DNA of 5,280 bases, taken from Acidimicrobiia bacterium. GTDB taxonomy: Bacteria; Actinomycetota; Acidimicrobiia; Acidimicrobiales; Ilumatobacteraceae. The position numbers and the translations under genes were made by a program. Under the pieces are notes generated by a model that was not told the origin of the DNA, ran no database searches, and was given only the letters and a program-made list of their open reading frames with translations. The stretch lies in assembly GCA_010025655.1 (NCBI GenBank), contig RGSV01000090.1:1-5280 (forward strand). The letters are read 5' to 3'. This document shows positions 1-5,280 of the stretch, one piece after another; position 1 is the stretch's first letter, and the number at the start of each line of letters is the position of its first letter.

Positions 1-1179
1 CTCGTTCAGGGTGACTTCGATGGGTGCGTACGACGAACCCGACGTGTCGACACCGAGACCAGCGAGGATCTCGAGTGCTTGCGTCACGATGTCGTTGGTG
101 TACGCCTCAGCATCAGGAGCCTTGGTGAGCACCGTGCCGCCTTCGAGGTTCTTGGTCTCGAGCGACAGCTGTGCAGTGCGGTTCCAGGCAGCCTCGTCGA
201 TGAAGCCGACGCCATTGGCGGCCGGCCAGATCAACTTGTTGACTTCGTTCATCTGCCACAACTGGTGGCTGGCGCCGAGCTTCGAGCCCTTCGAGAGCAC
301 GATGTCACGGCACGACTCCACGTTGTCACGGCAATACGCCCAGCCCTGCAATGATGCAGCGACGAACTTCACCGCGGTGTCGGCATATGCCGCATCGCTG
401 GCGAGGCGCTCGCCGGATGCCCAGATGGCATCCTGCAGCATGCCGACGCCGGCCTCTTCGTACGAAACGACGTTGAAGTCGTCCGCCGTGTAGAGCGCGC
501 CGGTGTCAGGGTTGACCGCTTCGAGCACTTGCGCATACTCGTTGTAGGTCATTGCTTCAGCGGCATCAATGTCACCGGAGAGCAGACCGACCATGTCGAA
601 CTGCTGCTGCACGAGCGTGACGTCCTTGGCTGGGTCGAGACCCGCCTTGGTGAGAGCAGCGAAGATCTCGAACTCGTTGCCGAAGCCCCAGTTACCAATC
701 TTCTTACCCTTGAAGTCCGCGGGTGAGGTGATGTTCTTGTCTTTGAACGACACCTGCAGGGTGCCCGAACGCTGGAACACCTGCGCGATGTTTACGATGT
801 TCGCACCGGCTTCGCGGCTGGCGAGAGCTTTCGATACCCACGAGATCGCGAAGTCAACGTTGCCGTTGGCCAACTCGGTCTGCGGAACGATGTCAACACC
901 ACCCTCAACGATGGAAACGTCGAGACACTGGTCGTTATAGAAGCCCTGGTCGACTGCTGCGTAGTAGCCAGCGAACTGCGCCTGGGTGAACCACTGCAAC
1001 TGCAACTTGACCGGGGTGGGCGTCGTGCAGGTTTCTTCTGCGGGCGCTTCCTCGGTGGCTTCTGCGGTCGTCTCTTCGGTGACCTCTTCCGCGGCCTCGT
1101 CGTCGCTTCCGCCACAGGCGGCCACGAACAACGACAGCGCGGCGATGCCAGCGAAGGCAACTCGTACTGATCGCTTCAT
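1..1179 (-). CDS. ABC transporter substrate-binding lipoprotein, NMT1/THI5-like (3' end beyond window)
   Basis: This is the extracytoplasmic receptor of the ABC importer encoded just upstream. The reading frame stays open from ATG at 1179 to base 1, giving 393 residues without a stop; only a short C-terminal tail is probably missing. Residues 1-22 are a lipoprotein signal with lipobox V-A-A-C and lipidated Cys22. Residues 23-51 are an acidic Ala/Glu/Thr linker. The mature domain opens with KLQLQWFTQAQFAGYYAA (58-75), the typical first strand and helix of NMT1/THI5-like binding proteins, followed by IGNWGFGNEFE (161-171) and AMTYNEYAQVL (209-219), also characteristic. The catalytic Cys cluster of yeast THI5 is absent, so a binding role is expected. 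The family binds pyrimidine precursors of thiamine and other small ligands; the ligand here cannot be read from sequence. The start is supported by a strong GGGGGAG ribosome site 7 bases upstream. It is the last visible gene of the operon and the only one behind a real spacer (40 bases). Confidence 0.93.
   Translation of the reverse strand, partial: MKRSVRVAFAGIAALSLFVAACGGSDDEAAEEVTEETTAEATEEAPAEETCTTPTPVKLQLQWFTQAQFAGYYAAVDQGFYNDQCLDVSIVEGGVDIVPQTELANGNVDFAISWVSKALASREAGANIVNIAQVFQRSGTLQVSFKDKNITSPADFKGKKIGNWGFGNEFEIFAALTKAGLDPAKDVTLVQQQFDMVGLLSGDIDAAEAMTYNEYAQVLEAVNPDTGALYTADDFNVVSYEEAGVGMLQDAIWASGERLASDAAYADTAVKFVAASLQGWAYCRDNVESCRDIVLSKGSKLGASHQLWQMNEVNKLIWPAANGVGFIDEAAWNRTAQLSLETKNLEGGTVLTKAPDAEAYTNDIVTQALEILAGLGVDTSGSSYAPIEVTLNE
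1027..1113 (-). other. Low-complexity acidic linker in the binding protein
   Basis: Residues 23-51 directly after the lipidated Cys are GGSDDE followed by repeated Ala/Glu/Thr, with 11 Glu and 2 Asp in 29 residues, ending at Cys51. It probably acts as a flexible tether between the lipid anchor and the ligand-binding domain. Such acidic linkers are common in actinobacterial lipoproteins. Confidence 0.8.
1114..1179 (-). other. Lipoprotein signal peptide with lipobox
   Basis: The first 22 codons of the binding protein encode a basic N-terminus (M-K-R-S-V-R), a hydrophobic core (residues 7-18) and the lipobox V19-A20-A21-C22. This fits signal peptidase II cleavage and membrane anchoring at Cys22, as is usual for ABC receptors in organisms without a classical soluble periplasm. 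Confidence 0.9.
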
Positions 1180-1219
1180 TCTGTTTCTCCCCCTTCGGGT
1201 TGTTGCCCGAATGTTGTTG
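1180..1219 (-). other. 40-base intergenic leader with a small inverted repeat
   Basis: This is the only spacer of note in the operon. On the transcript it holds TCGGG-CAACAA-CCCGA (bases 1210 to 1195), a 5-bp stem with a 6-base loop, partly overlapping a second possible hairpin CCC-GAA-GGG (1199 to 1191) that would take in part of the ribosome site. No U-run follows, so it is not a canonical terminator. Its function is uncertain; intergenic stems before binding-protein genes can stabilise the downstream message. Confidence 0.4.
1187..1193 (-). promoter_or_regulatory. Ribosome binding site of the substrate-binding protein gene
   Basis: On the minus strand GGGGGAG lies 7 bases before the ATG at 1179, within AAGGGGGAG. 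It is a strong purine-rich Shine-Dalgarno sequence and fixes the start codon. It lets the receptor be translated independently of the preceding permease gene, whose stop is 40 bases upstream. Confidence 0.8.
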
Positions 1220-1996
1220 TTACTGCTTCACCCCACCCTTGCGGTTGAGGCTCTCCATTGCTACGGAGACTGTGTAGAAGAGTAGCCCAAGCAGGCAAGC
1301 GGCCAGCACGTAGGCCCACGCTGCGGCGTTCTTCGAATTTGCAATGTTGCTCGAGATACGGCTACCCAAGCCGTTTTGCGAACCGCCAAAGTATTCACTG
1401 ACGAATGCAGTGATCACGGCCGCAGGGGCGGCAATCTTCAACGAAGTAAAGAGGAACGGTACCGCGTTGGGGATCCGCACCTTGCGCAAGATGGCCACAT
1501 CACTCGCGGCATACGAACGCATCAGCTCGACATGCGTAGGCGACACTTGCGTTAGCCCACGTGCCACGTTGACCAAGACGATGAAATACACCACGAGCGT
1601 GACCATGATGCGTCGCGGAATCTCGCTCGTAATCGAATACATATTGTTCAACACCGCTACCAGCACGAAGATAGGGATCGCGTTCAGCGCCACCGCAAGA
1701 GGCGTGATGAGTTGATTCAAGAAACCAAATCTGCTCAGCACAAAACTCATCGCCACACCGAGCACCGTGCCGGCAACGAGCCCGACCAAGGCATTGGTTC
1801 CCGACACCGTGGCCGCACCGCGAATGAGCGCGAAGTTGGTAGTGAACTGTTGCCAGATGCTGCTCGGTGCGGTGAGGAAGTACGGCTTCAGTTCGAAGAA
1901 CTTCACGGCCCATTCCCACACGCCGAGGAAGAGAGCACCAAACAAAATGGCCGGCACCACCTTGCCGAGCAACATCGTGAGACGATGTATCGTCAT
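1220..1996 (-). CDS. ABC transporter permease (second permease, SsuC/TauC-like)
   Basis: Inner-membrane channel subunit of 258 residues, of the binding-protein-dependent transport permease family. About six hydrophobic segments are visible, near residues 11-31, 66-88, 95-117, 129-147, 186-205 and 226-246. The cytoplasmic EAA loop that docks on the ATPase is ELMRSYAASDVAILRKV (157-173), followed by R-I-P (174-176), at the spacing of the family motif. Ala163 stands where the family usually has an invariant Gly. The LTAPSSIWQQF stretch (41-51) corresponds to the usual pre-TM2 region. The ATG overlaps the TGA of the ATPase gene by 4 bases (1993-1996), and no Shine-Dalgarno sequence precedes it, so translation probably depends on coupling. 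It differs from the other permease in the operon, so the channel is probably a heterodimer. The transported substrate cannot be told from the sequence. Confidence 0.93.
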   Translation of the reverse strand: MTIHRLTMLLGKVVPAILFGALFLGVWEWAVKFFELKPYFLTAPSSIWQQFTTNFALIRGAATVSGTNALVGLVAGTVLGVAMSFVLSRFGFLNQLITPLAVALNAIPIFVLVAVLNNMYSITSEIPRRIMVTLVVYFIVLVNVARGLTQVSPTHVELMRSYAASDVAILRKVRIPNAVPFLFTSLKIAAPAAVITAFVSEYFGGSQNGLGSRISSNIANSKNAAAWAYVLAACLLGLLFYTVSVAMESLNRKGGVKQ

Positions 1997-2793
1997 CGGT
2001 CGTCGTTGCCCAAGCCAACGTGTGCAGCGTGCATGCCGCGCAAACCTTCGCGCACTGCGGTAATGGCTTCAAAAAACGCCGTGCGATTGCGCGTGTCTTC
2101 GTTGCGTTCGCCACCGAGCGATACATCGACCACCTTGGTGATGCGGCCCGGGCGCGGCGACATCACCACGACTCGATTCGACAAATAGACCGCTTCGGGT
2201 ATCGAGTGGGTAACGAACACCACCGTGGTACCCGTTGCTGCGCAGATGCGCAACAGCTCGCCTTGCATATATTCCCGCGTCATCTCGTCGAGCGCACCGA
2301 AGGGTTCGTCCATCAACAACAGCGGCGGATGCGCGGCGAGAGCTCGTGCGATTGCAATCCGTTGCTGCATGCCGCCCGACAATTGCCACGGATAGTGATC
2401 ACCGAACTCGGGTAACTGCACCAACTGCAACATCTCATCGGCTCGCGCACTGCGCTGTTGCTTGTCCCACCCTTTCAATTCGAGTGGCAACTCGATGTTC
2501 TTGCGCACCGTCCGCCAGTCAAAGAGTCCCGCCTGCTGAAACGCCATGCCGTAGTCCTGATCAAGACGCGCCTGCGCCGCCGTCTTGCCGTTAACCGTGA
2601 CTTCACCCGACGTCGGTTCAAGCAAGTTGGCGACGAGCCGCAGCAGTGTCGACTTGCCGCAACCAGAGGGGCCAATGAGCGAGACGAACTCGCCCTGTTT
2701 GACGTCAAGCGCAACGTTGGAGAGAGCGTCGACTTGATTCGGCTTGCCCTGATTGAACACCTTGCTCACGTTGCGCACGCTGACGGCGGTCAT
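1993..2793 (-). CDS. ABC transporter ATP-binding protein (SsuB/TauB-like)
   Basis: Cytoplasmic ATPase of 266 residues that drives the importer. All motifs of an active nucleotide-binding domain are present in order: Walker A GPSGCGKST (41-49), Q-loop FQQAG (Q86), signature LSGGMQQR (138-145), Walker B LLLMDEP (158-164) with catalytic Glu163, D-loop GALD (166-169) and switch His196 in FVTHSIPEA. The sequence is of the nitrate/sulfonate/taurine type (DEPFGALDEMTRE, THSIPEAVYLS). It is a single ATPase domain and so should act as a homodimer serving the two different permeases. Start ATG at 2793 overlaps the upstream permease stop (ATGA, 2790-2793) and is also preceded by a consensus AAAGGAGG. 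Its stop overlaps the start of the next permease. Assignment of the family is firm; the substrate is not known. Confidence 0.96.
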   Translation of the reverse strand: MTAVSVRNVSKVFNQGKPNQVDALSNVALDVKQGEFVSLIGPSGCGKSTLLRLVANLLEPTSGEVTVNGKTAAQARLDQDYGMAFQQAGLFDWRTVRKNIELPLELKGWDKQQRSARADEMLQLVQLPEFGDHYPWQLSGGMQQRIAIARALAAHPPLLLMDEPFGALDEMTREYMQGELLRICAATGTTVVFVTHSIPEAVYLSNRVVVMSPRPGRITKVVDVSLGGERNEDTRNRTAFFEAITAVREGLRGMHAAHVGLGNDDR

Positions 2794-3671
2794 ACCACGG
2801 CCTCCTTTGGTCGGTTACGCATTACGACGACATCAACTGCAACCACGGCGCCGGCCATCACCAAGCCGAGTGCTGCAGCACCAAAAATTGCCGTGTACAC
2901 CTTGGCTGGGTCACCGGTAGCTTCGCGCGCATACTCGATGATCAAGCGACCGATGCCGCCGCGCAAGCCCGTGGAGATTTCGGCTACTACCACCCCGATC
3001 ACCGATGCCGAAGCACCAAGCCGAAACGCCGGAACCATGTACGGCACCGCGGTCGGAAACCGCAGCTTGAAGAGCGTCTTTGTCCACGACGCTGCGTAGC
3101 TTTGCATCAGCTCGACTGATGCCGCCGGTGCAGCCGCCAAGCCGCGCAACGTGCCAACCGCAATCGGAAAGAACGCGAGAAATGCACCAAGAACAGAAAC
3201 CGACATCCAGCGCGGCCATACGAATGCACCGATTTCCAACTTGCCACCCCACGACACGATAAGTGGTGCGAGTGCAATCAGCGGCACTGTTTGCGACACC
3301 ACGAGATATGGCAGCACACCGCGCTGTACCCACTTGAATCGAGCCATCAATACGGCAAGCCCAACACCGATAACTGCACCAAACACGAACCCCGCCACGC
3401 TCAGGCGAAACGAATACCACGCCCCTGCCAGGACCGCATCAAACACGGTGCGTGCCGAGCCGCGCACCTCGGGGCGACCAAAGCGCGAGAACATATCCCA
3501 CACATGCGGCATGGCGTATTCGCTGGTTCGCGGCAAGATACGTATGCCCAATAGCTGGCCGCCTTCCTCAGGACCGAGCGCCTTGTAGGTTTCCCAAATC
3601 ACCGCGACTAGGGCAAGTGCCGCCACGAACATCGCGCTGCGCTGCACCGCACGACGAACGACTGAGGTCAT
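2790..3671 (-). CDS. ABC transporter permease (first permease, larger)
   Basis: Inner-membrane permease subunit of 293 residues, of the binding-protein-dependent transport family. Hydrophobic segments lie near residues 12-31, 89-110, 118-140, 156-178, 214-233 and 260-284. The EAA docking loop is ELMQSYAASWTKTLFKL (187-203) followed by R-F-P (204-206), with Ala193 at the usual Gly position. Compared with the other permease it has a longer loop between the first two membrane segments (about residues 32-88) and a longer loop at about 141-155 (GGKLEIGAFVWPRW). The ATG overlaps the TGA of the oxidoreductase gene (ATGA, 3668-3671). No Shine-Dalgarno sequence is seen before it (CACGCGCCAAACA precedes the ATG), so translation is probably coupled to the upstream enzyme gene. 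It probably pairs with the second permease. The substrate is unknown from the sequence alone. Confidence 0.93.
   Translation of the reverse strand: MTSVVRRAVQRSAMFVAALALVAVIWETYKALGPEEGGQLLGIRILPRTSEYAMPHVWDMFSRFGRPEVRGSARTVFDAVLAGAWYSFRLSVAGFVFGAVIGVGLAVLMARFKWVQRGVLPYLVVSQTVPLIALAPLIVSWGGKLEIGAFVWPRWMSVSVLGAFLAFFPIAVGTLRGLAAAPAASVELMQSYAASWTKTLFKLRFPTAVPYMVPAFRLGASASVIGVVVAEISTGLRGGIGRLIIEYAREATGDPAKVYTAIFGAAALGLVMAGAVVAVDVVVMRNRPKEAVV
2801..2808 (-). promoter_or_regulatory. Consensus ribosome binding site of the ATPase gene
   Basis: On the minus strand AAAGGAGG lies 7 bases before the ATG at 2793, inside the final codons of the upstream permease (encoding part of K-E-A-V-V). It is a near-perfect match to the anti-Shine-Dalgarno sequence. 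It stands out because neither permease gene in the operon has one, and it confirms the start of the ATPase. Confidence 0.85.
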
Positions 3672-4684
3672 TGTTTGGCGCGTGCAAGTTCGGCGATCGC
3701 CGGCATCACTCGCTCGCCGTAGGCCTCGAGGGTTTGTTCTTTGCCGTCATGCTGCAGATAGATCGAGAACTGATCGACGCCGAGAGCCTCAAGTTCTTTG
3801 AGGCGTCGTACGTGGTCATCGACACCACCGAGAATGCAAAAACGATCAACAATCTCATCGGGCACAAAAGTGGTGTGCGAGTTTCCTGCGCGACCGTGTT
3901 CGTTGTAGTCGTAGCCCTGACGACCTTTGATGTAGTCGGTCAACGCCTTGGGTACCGCCGAGTTCTCGCCGTAACGCGCAACGATGTCTGCAACATGATT
4001 GCCGACCATGCCACCAAACCAGCGGCACTGGTCGCGCATGTGCTGCATATCGCTACCCACATATGCGGGTGCTGCCACGCAAATCTTGACGCTCTTCGGG
4101 TCGCGGCCCGCATCTTTCGCGGCCTTGCGCACCGCGGCGATAGTCCACTCAGCAATCGAAAGATCGGCCAGTTGCAAGATGAAACCGTCGCCAACTTCGC
4201 CGGTCAACTGCAACGCCTTCGGGCCATAGGCCGCCAGCCATACTTCGCATCGGCTCTTGGTGGCCCACGGAAACCGAATGTTCGAACCGTTGTATTCCAC
4301 GCCGCGACCGTTGGCGAGTTCGCGAATCACGTGGATGCTGTCGCGCAGCGTGGCAAGCGTCGTCGGCTTGCCGTTGGTAACCCGCACCGCCGAGTCGCCT
4401 CGACCAATACCGATGACCGTTCGGTTGCCATACATCTCGTTCAACGTCGCGAACACACTGGCGGTTACCGTCCAGTCACGAGTCGCGGGGTTGGTCACCA
4501 TCGGGCCGACAATCACATTGTTGGTCTGGGCGAGAATCTGGCTGTAGATCACGTAGGGCTCTTCCCACAAGATGTGGCTGTCAAACGTCCATACGTGCGA
4601 CATGCCGTACATCTCGGCTTTTTTCGCGAGGTCGATCACCCGCGACGCGGGCGGCGTGGTTTGCAGTACGACGCCGATGTCCAT
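3668..4684 (-). CDS. LLM class (luciferase-like) flavin- or F420-dependent oxidoreductase
   Basis: Cytoplasmic TIM-barrel oxidoreductase of the bacterial luciferase-like superfamily, 338 residues, a normal length. The N-terminus MDIGVVLQTTPPASRVIDLA and VWTFDSHILWEEPYV (31-45) fit the first strands of the barrel. NPATRDWTVTASVFATLNEM (65-84), RTVIGIGRGDSAVR (88-101) and GDGFILQL (165-172) are typical cofactor and barrel segments. GRGDSAVR followed by KPTTLATLRD (106-115) recalls the group close to methylenetetrahydromethanopterin reductase, annotated as F420-dependent; FMN cannot be excluded. The start at 4684 was chosen because TGAGG lies 6 bases before it and the family-like sequence begins there; an ATG at 4747 would add 21 residues without family character and overlap the dehydrogenase gene. 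It begins 8 bases after the dehydrogenase stop and its own stop overlaps the permease start, so it is tied to both. The substrate is unknown; roles in pyrimidine or sulfonate degradation are possible. Confidence 0.9.
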   Translation of the reverse strand: MDIGVVLQTTPPASRVIDLAKKAEMYGMSHVWTFDSHILWEEPYVIYSQILAQTNNVIVGPMVTNPATRDWTVTASVFATLNEMYGNRTVIGIGRGDSAVRVTNGKPTTLATLRDSIHVIRELANGRGVEYNGSNIRFPWATKSRCEVWLAAYGPKALQLTGEVGDGFILQLADLSIAEWTIAAVRKAAKDAGRDPKSVKICVAAPAYVGSDMQHMRDQCRWFGGMVGNHVADIVARYGENSAVPKALTDYIKGRQGYDYNEHGRAGNSHTTFVPDEIVDRFCILGGVDDHVRRLKELEALGVDQFSIYLQHDGKEQTLEAYGERVMPAIAELARAKQ

Positions 4685-4690
4685 CACACG

Positions 4691-4695
4691 CCTCA
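4691..4695 (-). promoter_or_regulatory. Ribosome binding site of the oxidoreductase gene
   Basis: On the minus strand TGAGG spans the stop codon of the dehydrogenase gene (TGA, 4695-4693) and lies 6 bases before ATG at 4684. A GAGG core overlapping the upstream stop suggests that ribosomes ending on the dehydrogenase re-initiate here. It is the evidence that decides between the ATG at 4684 and that at 4747. Confidence 0.65.
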
Positions 4696-5280
4696 GCGAT
4701 TCTGCGGAAAGCCGAGGTTGACGCTCGAGGTGCGCGGGTCGGGCCAACGCGAGGTCACCACTTTGCCGCGGGTGTAGAAGTTGATTCCCTCTGGTCCGTA
4801 CATGTGCTGGTCGCCGAAGAGGCTCGCCTTCCAGCCACCGAAGGAGTAGTACGAAACCGGAACCGGGATCGGCACGTTCACACCGACCATGCCGACTTGC
4901 ACGTCGAACTGAAACTGGCGCGCTACACCGCCGTCACGGGTGAAGATTGCCGTGCCGTTGCCATACGGATTGTCATTGATCATCTGCATGCCCGCGTCAT
5001 ACGAGTGCACGCGCGACACGACCAGCACCGGGCCGAAGATTTCGTCGTCGTAGCACTTCATGCCGGGCTTGGCGGCATCAATAAGGCTGGGGTTCAAGAA
5101 GAAGCCAGGGTCCTTTTCTTTCGCCGTACCGTCGACGACGACTTTCGCACCTTCTTTCGCCGCGTTCTTCACATAGCCCGACACCTTGTCGCGGTGCTCA
5201 CGGGTGATGAGCGGACCCATCTCAGCCGACGGGTCGGTGCCAGGGCCAACTTTGATGTTCGGAATGCGCGTCTTGATCTT
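4693..5280 (-). CDS. mmsA: CoA-acylating methylmalonate/malonate-semialdehyde dehydrogenase, C-terminal part (5' end beyond window)
   Basis: The C-terminal 195 residues of an aldehyde dehydrogenase of the MmsA/IolA type. It converts malonate semialdehyde or methylmalonate semialdehyde, with NAD and CoA, to acetyl-CoA or propionyl-CoA and CO2. The frame is open to the right edge; the family is about 490-500 residues, so roughly 300 residues, including the catalytic Cys, lie outside. Visible residues, counted from the edge: EMGPLITREHRDKV (20-33), DDEIFGPVLVVSRV (78-91) with the NAD-contacting Glu80, NPYGNGTAIFTRDGG (104-118), and the MmsA hallmark running from GMVGVNVPIPVPVSYYSFGG (130-149) through WKASLFGD (150-157) to YGPEGINFYTRGKVVTSRWP (161-180). 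This hallmark separates it from ordinary aldehyde dehydrogenases. Such enzymes act in valine, inositol, beta-alanine and pyrimidine breakdown; the neighbouring importer favours uptake-linked catabolism. The gene precedes the oxidoreductase gene by 8 bases. Confidence 0.95.
   Translation of the reverse strand, partial: KIKTRIPNIKVGPGTDPSAEMGPLITREHRDKVSGYVKNAAKEGAKVVVDGTAKEKDPGFFLNPSLIDAAKPGMKCYDDEIFGPVLVVSRVHSYDAGMQMINDNPYGNGTAIFTRDGGVARQFQFDVQVGMVGVNVPIPVPVSYYSFGGWKASLFGDQHMYGPEGINFYTRGKVVTSRWPDPRTSSVNLGFPQNR

Noticed and set aside
1033..1113. Short GAA/GCC-like triplet repeats at the start of the receptor gene
   Set aside because: They reflect codons for the acidic Ala/Glu/Thr linker, are imperfect, and do not form a tandem repeat array of their own.
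792..1160. A 122-codon minus-strand frame overlapping the receptor gene
   Set aside because: It is an alternate frame of the receptor's signal and linker region, rich in Arg and Pro, while the true frame shows a lipobox and an NMT1-type domain.
1191..1210. Possible transcription terminator before the receptor gene
   Set aside because: The stem is only 5 bp and no T-run follows it on the transcribed strand; the receptor gene belongs with the transporter genes functionally, so termination here is unlikely.
1500..2126. A 208-codon minus-strand frame across the second permease and the end of the ATPase
   Set aside because: It is out of frame with two clearly conserved genes on the same strand and has the His/Arg/Cys-rich composition of a shadow frame.
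3668..4747. A longer oxidoreductase starting at ATG 4747
   Set aside because: The extra 21 residues (MARPAHLERQ...) do not look like the family N-terminus, would overlap the dehydrogenase coding end, and the ATG at 4684 has a better placed ribosome site.
3452..4777. A 441-codon open frame on the plus strand opposite the oxidoreductase gene
   Set aside because: Its translation is rich in Arg, His and Ala with no recognisable domain, it covers a well-supported gene on the other strand in full, and such long antisense frames are common in GC-rich coding DNA.
3668..5220. Alkanesulfonate utilisation (SsuD-SsuABC) as the main reading of the enzyme and transporter pair
   Set aside because: It was kept only as an alternative: the receptor is NMT1/THI5-like, there are two permeases, and the linked MmsA enzyme fits semialdehyde-forming catabolism better than sulfonate cleavage.

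Overview
This window is the inside of a single tightly packed operon. Every real gene is on the minus strand, so transcription runs from the right edge to the left edge. It is a moderately GC-rich bacterial sequence. The lipoprotein with a long Ala/Glu/Thr-rich linker behind its lipobox, together with a luciferase-like oxidoreductase that resembles the F420-type group, suggests an actinobacterium, possibly from the Acidimicrobiia. That placement is an inference; there is no phylogenetic marker gene here.

Layout in transcription order: (1) the C-terminal 195 residues of a CoA-acylating methylmalonate/malonate-semialdehyde dehydrogenase (MmsA type), cut by the right edge; (2) a 338-residue luciferase-like (LLM class) flavin- or F420-dependent oxidoreductase; (3) an ABC permease of 293 residues; (4) an ABC ATPase of 266 residues; (5) a second, different ABC permease of 258 residues; (6) an NMT1/THI5-type lipoprotein substrate-binding protein, cut by the left edge after 393 residues and probably nearly complete. 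The first gap is 8 bases. The next three junctions are 4-base ATGA overlaps. The only spacer of any size is 40 bases, before the binding protein. No stretch longer than 300 bases lacks a gene, and no tRNA, rRNA, CRISPR array, insertion sequence, promoter or terminator was seen.

Genes 3 to 6 form a complete importer: lipid-anchored receptor, two-permease membrane channel and ATPase. The receptor belongs to the family whose known ligands include thiamine-pyrimidine precursors and related small heterocycles. An MmsA-type enzyme converts malonate semialdehyde or methylmalonate semialdehyde to acetyl-CoA or propionyl-CoA, and these semialdehydes are the end products of uracil and thymine breakdown. 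The most economical reading is therefore a catabolic operon for a pyrimidine or beta-amino-acid-like compound: import, an oxidoreductase step by the LLM enzyme, and semialdehyde oxidation by MmsA. The substrate is not proven by this sequence, and an alkanesulfonate-like or other substrate remains possible for the LLM enzyme and transporter pair.
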